From Pedobacter sp. Leaf41 (GTDB taxonomy: Bacteria > Bacteroidota > Bacteroidia > Sphingobacteriales > Sphingobacteriaceae), in assembly GCF_001422545.1 (NCBI RefSeq), contig NZ_LMLE01000008.1, positions 51,946 to 115,945 on the forward strand: a DNA stretch of 64,000 nucleotides, read 5' to 3'. Below, in pieces: positions 1-7,764 of this stretch. The position numbers and the translations under genes are program-made. Positions within the stretch are counted from its first letter, which is position 1, and each line of letters starts with the position of its first letter. The notes under the pieces are model-generated. The model searched no databases. It saw only the letters and a program-made list of their open reading frames with translations, and was not told the DNA's origin.

Positions 1-554
1 ATTTTTGGTTACCTTTTTATCAAGAAAAAGGTAAAAGGCCGCCGCCGATGAGGCGAAAGGAATGATTGAAAAGAGATCCTTCGACTACGCTCAGGATGAC
101 AACGGATGAGATTCAGCTTAAAAGATCTCTCCACAACGGTCGTGATGACGGATTGGTTGGATGGGATTGGCTGGAGGGATTTGCTGAACGTAAACATCGT
201 ATAAACGAGAAGATTGCCGCAAGCGTGAAATACTCCTTCGCCCTCCTACCGCAGGCAATGATATAAGGTATTGTGGAATGAGGTTTGGAATGGGTATCCA
301 GTCTGGCAAATGATGAAGGAAAAAAAATACATGTTTTAGATGCCTATAGGGTTCAAAACCTAAACGATTTCGATCCGTAAAAGAGAATTGCATCGTCTAT
401 GGTTCACTTCAGCCCATAATAGATCATCTCGTCCCAATACAGCCTATAATGCATCTCAGCCTAATAATGTGAACTATGTTTGGTCATGGATTTCAAAATA
501 TACCGGTATTCAACATCCATTTAAACAATGATCACAATTTAAAATTTAGAAATT
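1..554. other. Gene-poor left edge
   Basis: I see no convincing gene here. The short open frames overlap dispersed-repeat sequence (75-150), and one of them encodes the peptide CHPERSRR, which is a typical translation of such repeats. Around 400-475 there are three loose copies of a CAGCC(c/t)ATAAT-like phrase separated by about 20-30 nt. The last 60 bases before 555 are AT-rich and probably hold the promoter of the DUF6266 gene, but no clear TAnnTTTG box stands out. Confidence 0.5.
75..150. repeat. Dispersed REP/MITE-like repeat remnant
   Basis: Two related arms are visible. At 75-100 there is a GATCCTTCGACTACGCTCAG-type unit ending in GATGAC. At 124-150 there is a diverged AGATCTCT...GTGATGACG unit. 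Units of this kind are common intergenic dispersed repeats in many bacterial genomes. The copy is imperfect and looks decayed. It probably carries no gene. Confidence 0.5.
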
Positions 555-1193
555 ATGGGAGCGTATTCAAAAGGTGCCAATGGCACATTCTCCGGAAAAG
601 TTGGTAGCGTTGTTGGCACCAGCTGGCGCAGTATTGATTATTTAAGAAGTTTGCCTAAGAAAAGCAAAAAGGAGCCCACAGCCGACCAGTTGGCACAAAG
701 GGCAAAATTTGCACTGGCACCGCTTTACCTCAGGCCAATAAAAGACATTCTCAACATTGGCTTTGGCGATAAAAACCTCAACAAGCTTACGGGTTATAAT
801 GCTGCGGTGAGACTGTTCTTAAATGACGTAGTTACAGGGGATTATCCTGCCTTCAGCATCGATTTTTCCAAAATGGTATTGAGCAAGGGATCTCTATCTG
901 TATTTCATGGCCTGGGTGCCAATTTACAGGGAGAAGATATTGTACTTACCTGGAAGAGCATCCTGAACAGGTATAATGCTTTTACAGATGATACCCTTAT
1001 GGTGGTCTTGTTCAACGAGACCAAAATGATGTATCAGATTTATGAGGAAATAACGCGGGCCGACCTCACTTACACCATTGAGATCGGAAACGATTTCTCG
1101 GGAGATGTTTATGATGCGTGGGCATTTTCCATGAAGCGTGAAGGAGACATCGTTGGCAACAGCCAGTATCTCGGATCCTTTACCATGCCTTAA
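555..1193 (+). CDS. DUF6266 family protein
   Basis: A 212-aa protein without signal peptide or TM helix. Its N-terminus (MGAYSKGANGTFSGKVGSVV then GTSWRSIDYLRSLP) matches the start typical of DUF6266 proteins, which occur in several copies per genome in Pedobacter-like bacteria. The family's function is not known. The glycine-rich start followed by a beta-rich body hints at a structural or adhesin/phage-tail-like fold, but that is only a guess. It is the first gene of a plus-strand group with a small membrane protein, a peptidoglycan hydrolase and a lipoprotein. The ATG at 555 follows an AT-rich leader and is the only sensible start. I am confident of the gene and family, and have no function to offer. 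Confidence 0.8.
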   Translation: MGAYSKGANGTFSGKVGSVVGTSWRSIDYLRSLPKKSKKEPTADQLAQRAKFALAPLYLRPIKDILNIGFGDKNLNKLTGYNAAVRLFLNDVVTGDYPAFSIDFSKMVLSKGSLSVFHGLGANLQGEDIVLTWKSILNRYNAFTDDTLMVVLFNETKMMYQIYEEITRADLTYTIEIGNDFSGDVYDAWAFSMKREGDIVGNSQYLGSFTMP

Positions 1194-1287
1194 TTATTAA
1201 CCGGAAAGCCGTTTGACGGTGGTGTATTATGCTGGTAAAACCAGAGCAGGTATGCTGCATCAAATGGCTTTCCTAATCAAAAAAATC

Positions 1288-1659
1288 ATGAAAACATTAA
1301 TCTTAAAATTTGCTACGGCAAAATTCCAAAAAGTACTCGAACCGATCATGCTGATAACCATCATGGTATTAGGCTGGCAAACATTCACCAAAATATTAAC
1401 GAAGCTCGATGTTACTGTTGCACTGCTGGATGCAGGTATTTGGCAGTTACTCCTATTAGCGGTATTGATATTTATAGGCTGGTTAATTATTGCCTGGCAT
1501 TTAACCCATCATTTTTGGCAGCGGCTGGGTCTTGTTGAATTATCAAATATGGTTTCACAGTTTAAAAATTTAGCGTTATGGCAACAATTAGGATTTTACT
1601 GGGCATCATTTGCCTTGCTGCTTTTGGCTGGAGTGGGCTGCCTGGCAGCGGTTTTGTAG
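1288..1659 (+). CDS. Small multi-TM protein, holin-like
   Basis: About 123 aa with a basic amphipathic start and three hydrophobic stretches (roughly residues 19-33, 42-70 and 100-122). It shows no enzymatic motif. It overlaps the following peptidoglycan hydrolase gene by 82 nt. Small size, several TM segments and position directly before a CHAP-like hydrolase fit a holin or holin-like role, meaning controlled permeabilisation of the inner membrane. This is inferred from architecture only. In-frame upstream starts exist (ATG 1264, ATG 1252, TTG 1213). I chose ATG 1288, which opens with MKTLIL, but the start is uncertain. It could equally be an unrelated membrane protein of the DUF6266 neighbourhood. 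Confidence 0.55.
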   Translation: MKTLILKFATAKFQKVLEPIMLITIMVLGWQTFTKILTKLDVTVALLDAGIWQLLLLAVLIFIGWLIIAWHLTHHFWQRLGLVELSNMVSQFKNLALWQQLGFYWASFALLLLAGVGCLAAVL

Positions 1660-2249
1660 GCTGGGCTGAGTTTGGAGCCGGAAATATGGAGCCGGCAGTT
1701 GCTAACAAGAAGTGGCCAGCCTTTAGTGTGGCTTACATAAAAGCAAAGCCTCGGCATCTTATTTCCAAAAAGGCAGCCTCTTGTGCGGTTAAAAATGCCA
1801 TTATCGCCATAGCACAATCTCAGATCGGTGTGCGGGAGGCTACAGGCAAAAACGACGGTTTAAACGTAGCGCAATACCTTGCCTATACCAGAGAGCAGAA
1901 GGGAGCGCCCTGGTGTGCCGCCTTTGTAAGCTGGGTATTTGGAAGGGCAGGTTTCGGTCAGCCTAAAACCGCCTGGAGCCCTTCGCTGTTTCCGCTTCAG
2001 AAACGAACGACTGACATTCAACCTGCAACTGTATTTGGCATTTATTTTCCTGCTTTAAAAAGGATCGCCCATTGTGGTTTTGTAGAGCGCCTGGATGGGC
2101 ACTGGATCATCACCATTGAAGGCAATACAAACGTTGCCGGAAATCGAGAAGGTGACGGGGTGTATCGGAAACGAAGATTGGTAAATTCCATCCGGTACTT
2201 TGCCGATTGGACCCAAGGGAAGGAGGAAGCAAAGCATGAGAAATTTTAG
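1578..2249 (+). CDS. Membrane-anchored CHAP/NlpC-like peptidoglycan hydrolase
   Basis: A 223-aa protein. Residues 3-20 form a hydrophobic signal or anchor segment without a clear cleavage site. The catalytic part spans about 70-210. GAPWCAAFVSW holds the likely nucleophile Cys113, AHCGFV holds His165, and EGNTN supplies a polar third residue near 183. This pattern fits TIGR02594/CHAP-type amidases or endopeptidases that cut peptidoglycan cross-bridges in the periplasm. The uncleaved N-terminal helix recalls signal-anchor-release endolysins. The gene starts inside the upstream membrane-protein gene and overlaps the downstream lipoprotein gene, so the three are probably co-translated. Cell-wall hydrolysis is well supported. 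Use in lysis rather than wall remodelling is inference. Confidence 0.75.
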   Translation: MATIRILLGIICLAAFGWSGLPGSGFVGWAEFGAGNMEPAVANKKWPAFSVAYIKAKPRHLISKKAASCAVKNAIIAIAQSQIGVREATGKNDGLNVAQYLAYTREQKGAPWCAAFVSWVFGRAGFGQPKTAWSPSLFPLQKRTTDIQPATVFGIYFPALKRIAHCGFVERLDGHWIITIEGNTNVAGNREGDGVYRKRRLVNSIRYFADWTQGKEEAKHEKF

Positions 2250-2727
2250 TCTGCTGTTGATGATCATCAGCCTCACCAGTGCTTGTGGGAGTATTAAAGA
2301 TAAACAGCTTCTGAAAGCAAGTACCTCCGAAGCGGAAGCCATTGAAATGAATTCGAATTTATCGATCGGCACCACTACCAATGAAGTAATTACCGACAGT
2401 TCCCGGCAGGATTACCTGGTAGAGATTTCACCGCTTGGTGTTTTTACTTATGATGCCTTTAACGGATACAAAGGCATGGCCAGCCAATTGGTGTGGAAAG
2501 GAAAGTTACAGCAACAAACCCAGATGAAGCGCAAGGAGAATCAACTTATTGGCGTTAATCACCGGCAAACACAGGCCACAAAAATAAAAAAGACTCAATT
2601 GGACGAACATCTCAAAAAATCAGGTTGGAGTTCAGCCATTTGGCTTTGGCTTGCGGTAGCCGGTGGGATATTCCTGGCTTGGGTAATCTTGGTTTCCAGG
2701 TTGCGAAAGAAGTTAGCGATGATTTAA
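2236..2727 (+). CDS. Lipoprotein with C-terminal TM helix, spanin-like
   Basis: A 163-aa protein with a lipoprotein signal (MRNFSLLLMIISLTSAC, lipid Cys at residue 17), a hydrophilic middle of about 110 residues, and one strong C-terminal TM helix (about residues 135-156) ending in a basic tail RLRKK. A lipid at one end and an inner-membrane helix at the other is the architecture of unimolecular spanins, which bridge the two membranes in phage lysis. The family itself is not recognised. ATG 2236 is favoured over upstream frames because AGGAGG lies just before it (2221-2225) and because it gives a perfect lipobox. It overlaps the hydrolase gene by 14 nt. Confidence 0.6.
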   Translation: MRNFSLLLMIISLTSACGSIKDKQLLKASTSEAEAIEMNSNLSIGTTTNEVITDSSRQDYLVEISPLGVFTYDAFNGYKGMASQLVWKGKLQQQTQMKRKENQLIGVNHRQTQATKIKKTQLDEHLKKSGWSSAIWLWLAVAGGIFLAWVILVSRLRKKLAMI

Positions 2728-2791
2728 ATTAAACGGCGCACAATAAACAGCGTACCTGATCGTATTATATACGAGAGCGTTAATTTAGATT

Positions 2792-2832
2792 AAACGGGAA
2801 TTGTCCAAACTGGATGATTCCCGTTTTCTTTT
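2792..2832 (+). terminator. Rho-independent terminator after the lysis-like group
   Basis: A perfect 10-bp stem AAACGGGAAT (2792-2801) and ATTCCCGTTT (2817-2826) is followed by a T-rich tail to 2832. It lies 65 nt after the lipoprotein stop, so it ends the plus-strand group. Confidence 0.8.
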
Positions 2833-2844
2833 CAGGGCACTCAT

Positions 2845-2874
2845 AAAAAAAGCCTTAAAGGTGGTCTCTAAGGC
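2845..2874 (-). terminator. Orphaned original tRNA-Arg terminator
   Basis: The stem GCCTTA (2852-2857) / TAAGGC (2869-2874) is flanked by a run of seven A at 2845-2851, which is a T run when read on the minus strand. It lies immediately outside the left 21-nt repeat. Before insertion it would have stood directly after the tRNA-Arg gene, which is now 17 kb away. This reading is inferred from the attachment-site geometry. Confidence 0.55.
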
Positions 2875-2887
2875 CTAAGGGCTAATA

Positions 2888-2908
2888 TAAAAAGTGGTCC
2901 CGACGAGA
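2888..2908. repeat. attL: left 21-nt attachment repeat
   Basis: This 21-nt sequence, starting TAAAAAGTGGTCCCG, is identical to 20141-20161. The right copy contains the last 14 nt of tRNA-Arg plus 7 nt downstream, so this copy is the displaced original tRNA 3' end. Direct repetition of a tRNA 3' end around a block of mobilization genes is the usual footprint of site-specific integration. Confidence 0.85.
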
Positions 2909-2952
2909 CTTATAAATACCACTTTAAAAGTCAATGAACGGTGATTTTATCT

Positions 2953-2993
2953 ATTTCGTGGTACTTTTGGTGGTCCCTTTCTGCTATTTGATT
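2953..2993 (+). repeat. Left arm-type repeat block
   Basis: A block of about 41 nt containing two GTGGT(A/C)C(T/C)TTT units (near 2956-2968 and 2969-2980) closely resembles the block at 20002-20043 at the other end of the island, in the same orientation. It starts 44 nt inside the left attachment core. The position and repetition fit integrase or excisionase arm sites. That role is inferred. Confidence 0.55.
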
Positions 2994-3117
2994 TTTTTTA
3001 ATTAAACAAAATTAATTTATGCCCTGTAAGTTCCTATCCTAGTCGTTTTTCATATTTCTCCACCCCCAAACAAAATTAGCAACAGAATAACGAAGCTTAA
3101 TTTATTAGAAATAAAAT

Positions 3118-3477
3118 TTAAGGAGTTGGTTTTTTCTCAATTTGCCATGTATTTGCCTCAATAATGAACGCAAAATTACTAGCTGTTAGTAGTGCAGTGT
3201 CTAAATTTCTGTAATAGAAATGAGACTTACTATTATCTTTATTTTCTTTGAAAGAAGATGTTCCTTTCTTTGTGTATAATATTACTAAGTCGCCTCTACT
3301 CACAACTTTATCAGGAAACCAATAAGGTTCTTTTAAGGATGTATAAATTACACTTTCTCCATTTTTTCTAGTGATAAAAACAAGATATTTACCAATATCG
3401 CAATCTTCTTTTGCTAATAATACCACTCTTTCCTCTTTGGTGCCCCTATCACTTACATTTCTAATTTCTAATTTCAT
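3118..3477 (-). CDS. Hypothetical protein
   Basis: A 119-aa soluble protein that I do not recognise. It is rich in beta-type sequence, has a single Cys (residue 26), and carries no signal peptide or TM helix. Its ATG overlaps the stop of the upstream membrane-protein gene by 4 nt, so the two are translationally coupled. It is the first gene inside the left end of the island and reads toward the attachment site. The middle (EPYWFPDKVVSRGDLVILYT) looks like a small beta-barrel or SH3-like fold, but this is not more than an impression. Confidence 0.6.
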   Translation of the reverse strand: MKLEIRNVSDRGTKEERVVLLAKEDCDIGKYLVFITRKNGESVIYTSLKEPYWFPDKVVSRGDLVILYTKKGTSSFKENKDNSKSHFYYRNLDTALLTASNFAFIIEANTWQIEKKPTP

Positions 3478-3899
3478 TTCTTAAAAGATATTTTAAAGGC
3501 AACCCCCCCAAGTATTAGTAGAATACCAATACCCATCATGAAAAATGCTAGGTTTCCTTTAGTTTCTAAGTACATTTTACCCATTCCTAAGATTACCCCA
3601 CCAGAAGCCGTCGAGAAAGAGTACAAAATTTCTGCTCTTTTTGTTTTGGTTAACTTTTCCTCCAAAACCCTTTTTTCAGTTGTTTCTGTATAATACATAT
3701 CACGAAATGGTTCCAGTAATTCAATTGTTCTTTCAGCTTTTGATAAATCGTTTAGGATTAGCTTTTGCGTACCTGTTTGAGCAAGCTCATCTACCGTCAA
3801 CCCACGTGAAAGGTTTTCGTAAGCATTTGCTCTTTTGACAGGCTTCTCCACGTCGTTTAGATGTAAATTGCCTTCAGCTTTATCCTTATTTTCTTCCAT
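3474..3899 (-). CDS. Small membrane protein with coiled coil
   Basis: 141 aa. The first 90 residues are charged and predicted helical (a coiled-coil-like segment around 55-90). Two TM helices follow (about residues 94-111 and 118-136) with a basic end FKISFKK. No family is recognised. It forms a two-gene unit with the 119-aa protein downstream through a 4-nt overlap. Paired small soluble and membrane proteins in island cargo can be toxin/immunity or defence effectors, but no motif supports a specific role here. Confidence 0.6.
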   Translation of the reverse strand: MEENKDKAEGNLHLNDVEKPVKRANAYENLSRGLTVDELAQTGTQKLILNDLSKAERTIELLEPFRDMYYTETTEKRVLEEKLTKTKRAEILYSFSTASGGVILGMGKMYLETKGNLAFFMMGIGILLILGGVAFKISFKK

Positions 3900-4096
3900 T
3901 AAATATTTATTAAGAGTGCATTGTTAAAAACAAATATATCGAAGATTATAAATTGTTAATACAATTAAGAAGTTTTGGTATTCAAAATTGAAATCTATGA
4001 CTTTCCTCCATGACTCGGCCGCATTAAACTTCGCCTAATATCTCTCTTTTTCTCCAGCATCTCAGATCAAACAAACCAGTTAAATTTGAAATACGA

Positions 4097-4702
4097 TCAT
4101 GAAACATATAACAATTGCTGTTTCATGTGAGAAAATAATCCTATAAACCACTTAATTATTTGGTTTTCGTCATTTAAGTTATGTACATGAGTTTGGTTAT
4201 TAATCCAGTTACCGCTCATTGCAAAATGCATTTTAGTTAAATCAATAATTTTAGACTTTTCTTCAGCTAATAAGCCTATAAAAGTATCAGAATTCTTATC
4301 CATATTTGCCAGTTCCATAAACGTCTTTTCAATAACTTGATTAGACGTTATATGCCAATGAGGCTGAGGATGACTTTCGTCGATCTTATTATAATCGTCC
4401 CATTCAGCCCGAAATAATTGATGCTTAAATGCGTCGTCTGCTAAACCCTGAAATATTGACAGTGAAATAAATGTATTTTTATCCTCAAACCGAATGTCTA
4501 CATATATCCAAAAATCCGAAAACCACTTTAGTACATTTACTTCATATGAGGAGTTGTTGTAATTATTTATAGCTTTCGACATAATATCACCCTCAACACT
4601 AAATCGATTTGCTCTGCTTGGCTTTAAGAAGAAGATGGATTCCGTAAAAAAAACTTTACATGCGGTATTAATCCCATCGATTATCTTTTTTTGATCGAGC
4701 AT
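4097..4702 (-). CDS. Hypothetical protein paired with DNA methyltransferase
   Basis: A 201-aa soluble protein without recognised family. A striking histidine-rich motif HPQPHWH lies in the middle (about residue 110), followed by two further His-containing segments (MHFAMSG and THVHNL). These could bind metal, but no nuclease motif (PD-ExK, HNH or GIY-YIG) is evident. It starts 3 nt after the methyltransferase stop, so both are surely one operon. A modification partner, specificity helper or restriction subunit are all possible. I cannot choose among them from sequence alone. Confidence 0.65.
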   Translation of the reverse strand: MLDQKKIIDGINTACKVFFTESIFFLKPSRANRFSVEGDIMSKAINNYNNSSYEVNVLKWFSDFWIYVDIRFEDKNTFISLSIFQGLADDAFKHQLFRAEWDDYNKIDESHPQPHWHITSNQVIEKTFMELANMDKNSDTFIGLLAEEKSKIIDLTKMHFAMSGNWINNQTHVHNLNDENQIIKWFIGLFSHMKQQLLYVS

Positions 4703-4705
4703 AAT

Positions 4706-7030
4706 CTAGTCAGGATAGAAATATTTAAAAAGAACCTCATTTATGAGTAGCTTCATATATTGATTTCCCTCAGATAACCCTAATCCAATTTGTACAAGAC
4801 CGTCATATCCAAGCGAATTTCTTACGTCACTATTCTTCACATCAGGAAGCGGTATATCTTTTGTGTATTTCCTACCTAAGTCCCATCCTGACAGAAGTTG
4901 TTTCGAATAGATTGACAGCAAACTATCAAATAATGGACTTGAAAATATAGCTAAGTAAAAGTAGTAATCAGAATTCGTGAAAGCTTTTTTCGGAAGCCAA
5001 GCATTACCTCTTTCAACCGCAAACCTACCTGTTTTATCAAATGCGAATGAATCAGATTTTCCAAATTCAGAAGAAATCAAACGAGATTTGTTCTCTCTTA
5101 ACCATGCTCTTGGCTCACTTAGAAGCCACCAACTATTTTCACTTTTCCTTGCACGGTCGGCTAACATATCTTTCAAAGGGAACAACTTAAGAAAGAAAGT
5201 TGGCGCTTCTTTCTCAAATTCCTCTTCGGTCTTAATCAACGTCCCTTTTTCATTGTAAGGATACCATACGTAATTAATGATCTTAACACTACCATTTCTT
5301 ATTGATTCATTATCTGCACTAGGTCGAAAATATATTTTTTCCTTTTCTGGCAAATTTTCAAACTCGGAACTACTTATAATAAAAACTTTATTCTTACCGG
5401 TCCTAATTCCTTGTTGAACACCAAAAACATCTTCAACCCTTACTAATCTTTTCTCAAGAACATACCGTTCAATATTTTTAAACAGCTTATTCTCATCGAG
5501 TGAAATTGGTTTCCAACTGCCTTGAATTATAGGAAAGTCAATTGGTTGAAAAATACTGTAATTTCTTTCGTCTATAGTCAGTGCATTAGAATAGTACATC
5601 TTTCTCAAATCTCTGAGGGCTTCTTGGGCAACTCCTTTTTCATTCCTTGCCCAGAGAACTGTTGTAAGTATATTCACTTTAGGTCTATGACCAATTAATA
5701 AGCTAACATCAGTTAAGGCATCCTCAAAAACAAAATTTCCAAGTTTACCTATCAGACTTATCGAAATTAAATCAAATGCCTCCATTCTAAGTTTTTTGTA
5801 GGCATCTAACGACAATAATGAAGAGGGAACAACACAACCAATAATCCCACCATCATTTAAATTTTGAATACATTTATAAAAAAATGCACTGGCTTGATTT
5901 GGTTTACCAACAAAGACATTATCTAAAGTGTTTTTTACTACATCTTTTGATTGTTTATCCAAAAGTTCCCAAGAGACAAATGGAGGATTCATTAGAATTA
6001 AATCAAAATCGTTATCCCATATTTCTGATAATGAGTCATTGACTAATTTAACTTGAAAATCTAGTTTATCATTCCACACCGTTCTCTGCTCATACTTAAG
6101 CAAAAAGTTTGATGTGTTAATAGCTGTTTCTGAAGAATCCCATCCAACTAACCTAATTTCTCCCGCATAATTTAACTCTTTAAGTTGTTTTAATACTTCG
6201 ATAAGAAATTCGCATGATCCACATGCTGGGTCAAAAATTTTTATACTTGATAAATTAAGGTCGACTTTTCGTAATGCATTCTCGACTATGGTTCTTGCCA
6301 AATACGGTGGTGTGTAATGAATACTTGAGTAAAGATTTACTTTCGTCTCGAGTAAGCTAGAGACTCCTCCGAAAAGATCTCTCTGAGGATTGAAAAATAG
6401 CACCTCTTTTTGGGCTTCTTGGAATAGTATACCTGCAGAGTGTCGCAGAATTAATTCAAGTTCAGGCTTAATAGAATCAATCCCGTTTCTCATTTTATCA
6501 CTAAAGAAGTTGAAATTATCTGGAATATTAATTTGTTGAAGATTCCATTTTTCAGTATCAAGCTTCGTGGAATCTTCTTCTATGCTTGTCAACAAAACGA
6601 AAAGTAGGTTAAGTGCTTCAACAGGATTGGTCCTTTCTTGCGTTAAATTTCGTAATTGCCGAAATATGTCAATTATAAATGGTACGACATCTTTTTCAGA
6701 TTTGTAGCTTTTGGAAAGTAAATATGTATAGAATTTATCAAAGTTTTCTAAAACATTCTTTAAGGATATCTCTTCAGGAATGCTGTTTTGTTTAGACCAG
6801 TTGAATATTTTTAATTTATTATCATCTAATACAACAAAATTTTTGGTACTGCTCGACCAAGATTTCGAAAAATAATCTCCTAGTTCTTTTTCCTCATCTA
6901 TAGTTTGAAGGCAGAAATCACCATATCCTCCATTTAGAAGAATATAAGTAGTCTCATCAGTTGGTTTAAGTTTAATAGGTAGAAGACCAAATTTCTTCTT
7001 CCATGTTAATATCTCAGATAGATTTATCAT
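4706..7030 (-). CDS. N6-adenine DNA methyltransferase with TaqI_C-like specificity region
   Basis: 774 aa. Residues 1-200 form an unassigned helical N-terminal part. The Rossmann methyltransferase domain follows: HYTPPYLARTIV at about 238, SAM-binding DPACGS at 267-272, and catalytic NPPF at 348-351. After about 530, VEDVFGVQQGIRTGKNKVF resembles the TaqI-type C-terminal specificity domain that reads DNA. The layout is that of type IIG/Eco57I-like enzymes, yet I see no PD-ExK nuclease in the N-terminus, so it may only methylate or may work with the 201-aa partner 3 nt downstream. It would act on DNA in the cytoplasm to protect or mark it. Sequence appears AT-rich, as is common for acquired cargo. 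Confidence 0.85.
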   Translation of the reverse strand: MINLSEILTWKKKFGLLPIKLKPTDETTYILLNGGYGDFCLQTIDEEKELGDYFSKSWSSSTKNFVVLDDNKLKIFNWSKQNSIPEEISLKNVLENFDKFYTYLLSKSYKSEKDVVPFIIDIFRQLRNLTQERTNPVEALNLLFVLLTSIEEDSTKLDTEKWNLQQINIPDNFNFFSDKMRNGIDSIKPELELILRHSAGILFQEAQKEVLFFNPQRDLFGGVSSLLETKVNLYSSIHYTPPYLARTIVENALRKVDLNLSSIKIFDPACGSCEFLIEVLKQLKELNYAGEIRLVGWDSSETAINTSNFLLKYEQRTVWNDKLDFQVKLVNDSLSEIWDNDFDLILMNPPFVSWELLDKQSKDVVKNTLDNVFVGKPNQASAFFYKCIQNLNDGGIIGCVVPSSLLSLDAYKKLRMEAFDLISISLIGKLGNFVFEDALTDVSLLIGHRPKVNILTTVLWARNEKGVAQEALRDLRKMYYSNALTIDERNYSIFQPIDFPIIQGSWKPISLDENKLFKNIERYVLEKRLVRVEDVFGVQQGIRTGKNKVFIISSSEFENLPEKEKIYFRPSADNESIRNGSVKIINYVWYPYNEKGTLIKTEEEFEKEAPTFFLKLFPLKDMLADRARKSENSWWLLSEPRAWLRENKSRLISSEFGKSDSFAFDKTGRFAVERGNAWLPKKAFTNSDYYFYLAIFSSPLFDSLLSIYSKQLLSGWDLGRKYTKDIPLPDVKNSDVRNSLGYDGLVQIGLGLSEGNQYMKLLINEVLFKYFYPD

Positions 7031-7244
7031 TTAGAACAAAAATGCATTTTTTTAAAGATTCTCAATACAAAAAACTCAAATATTATACAATGAGCTGTTT
7101 CAGTGGGTACGATACTTATATTGGAATTGCCAAAATTATATTTCGTCTAGATTTAGAAAATAAAACAAATAAAATAGACCTTAACATTTAGACATGGACA
7201 AACACTTGCAAATGAGAAATTTTGGCTTTAAATGATTTTAGGTA

Positions 7245-7643
7245 TTATTTTGACTTCAGCATTTCTACTTTTTCCTTTTCACTTGCTAGTAATCTTTCAA
7301 GTAAAGCGATCTTTTCATCGTAAAGATTCACTATTTTTTCAATGGGACTAAAGTTATAGTAATGTCCATATGACGCTGATTGATCGTTATAAACATTAGC
7401 TATGAAACTAATTGTGGCTTCATCAGAATAATTTTTTATCGCGTCAGCCGAAACGCCTAAAACTTCAGCAATTTTATTCAGGGTAGACTCTTCAATTTCC
7501 TCACTTTGCTCCAGCTTACTTATTGATTGTTGACTAATACCTAATTCAGTTGCAAGCATTTCCTGTTTCATTCCTCGCAATTCGCGAATTCTAGAAATTT
7601 TCCGTCCTAAATGCATGCGAGTTGTTTTTTCTGAGGTTTCCAT
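7245..7643 (-). CDS. XRE-family HTH transcriptional regulator
   Basis: 132 aa. An HTH_3 domain occupies about residues 12-66 (KISRIRELRGMKQEMLATEL, then GISQQSISKLE). A C-terminal coiled-coil stretch (IVNLYDEKIALLERLLASEK) is typical of Bacteroidota XRE regulators and probably dimerises. It is divergent from the HEPN/430-aa pair across a 121-nt region with an inverted repeat, so control of that pair and of itself is likely. A TAnnTTTG box ends only 4 nt before its ATG, suggesting a leaderless or nearly leaderless message. Confidence 0.85.
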   Translation of the reverse strand: METSEKTTRMHLGRKISRIRELRGMKQEMLATELGISQQSISKLEQSEEIEESTLNKIAEVLGVSADAIKNYSDEATISFIANVYNDQSASYGHYYNFSPIEKIVNLYDEKIALLERLLASEKEKVEMLKSK

Positions 7644-7764
7644 ATTCCAAATATATCTAAATTTTCTTTGGTAAAAAACAATCAGTCTGTTGTATTAAAC
7701 AGTTTGGTATGGTTCGGTACTGTCATATCAATCTTGACATTAGGGAAAACAAATCATATAAGCC
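7644..7764. promoter_or_regulatory. Divergent promoter/operator region of XRE and HEPN genes
   Basis: On the minus strand TATATTTG (7648-7655) is a Bacteroidota -7 box placed 4 nt before the XRE ATG. Toward the middle there is an interrupted CTGT/ACAG inverted repeat (about 7687-7702), followed by a repeated TTTGGTA/TTCGGTA phrase (about 7703-7720). These are plausible XRE operators. The plus-strand promoter of the HEPN gene is not clear. Confidence 0.4.

Noticed and set aside
9-393. Short open frames at the left edge, both strands
   Set aside because: They lie in dispersed-repeat sequence and encode repeat-type peptides; no independent evidence of coding.
2953-2993. GTGGTAC units considered as a CRISPR array
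   Set aside because: Only two to three units, short and without regular spacers, and no cas genes in the window.
7003-7191. 62-aa plus-strand frame beside the methyltransferase start
   Set aside because: It is AT-rich, overlaps the methyltransferase start in antisense and has no recognisable features.
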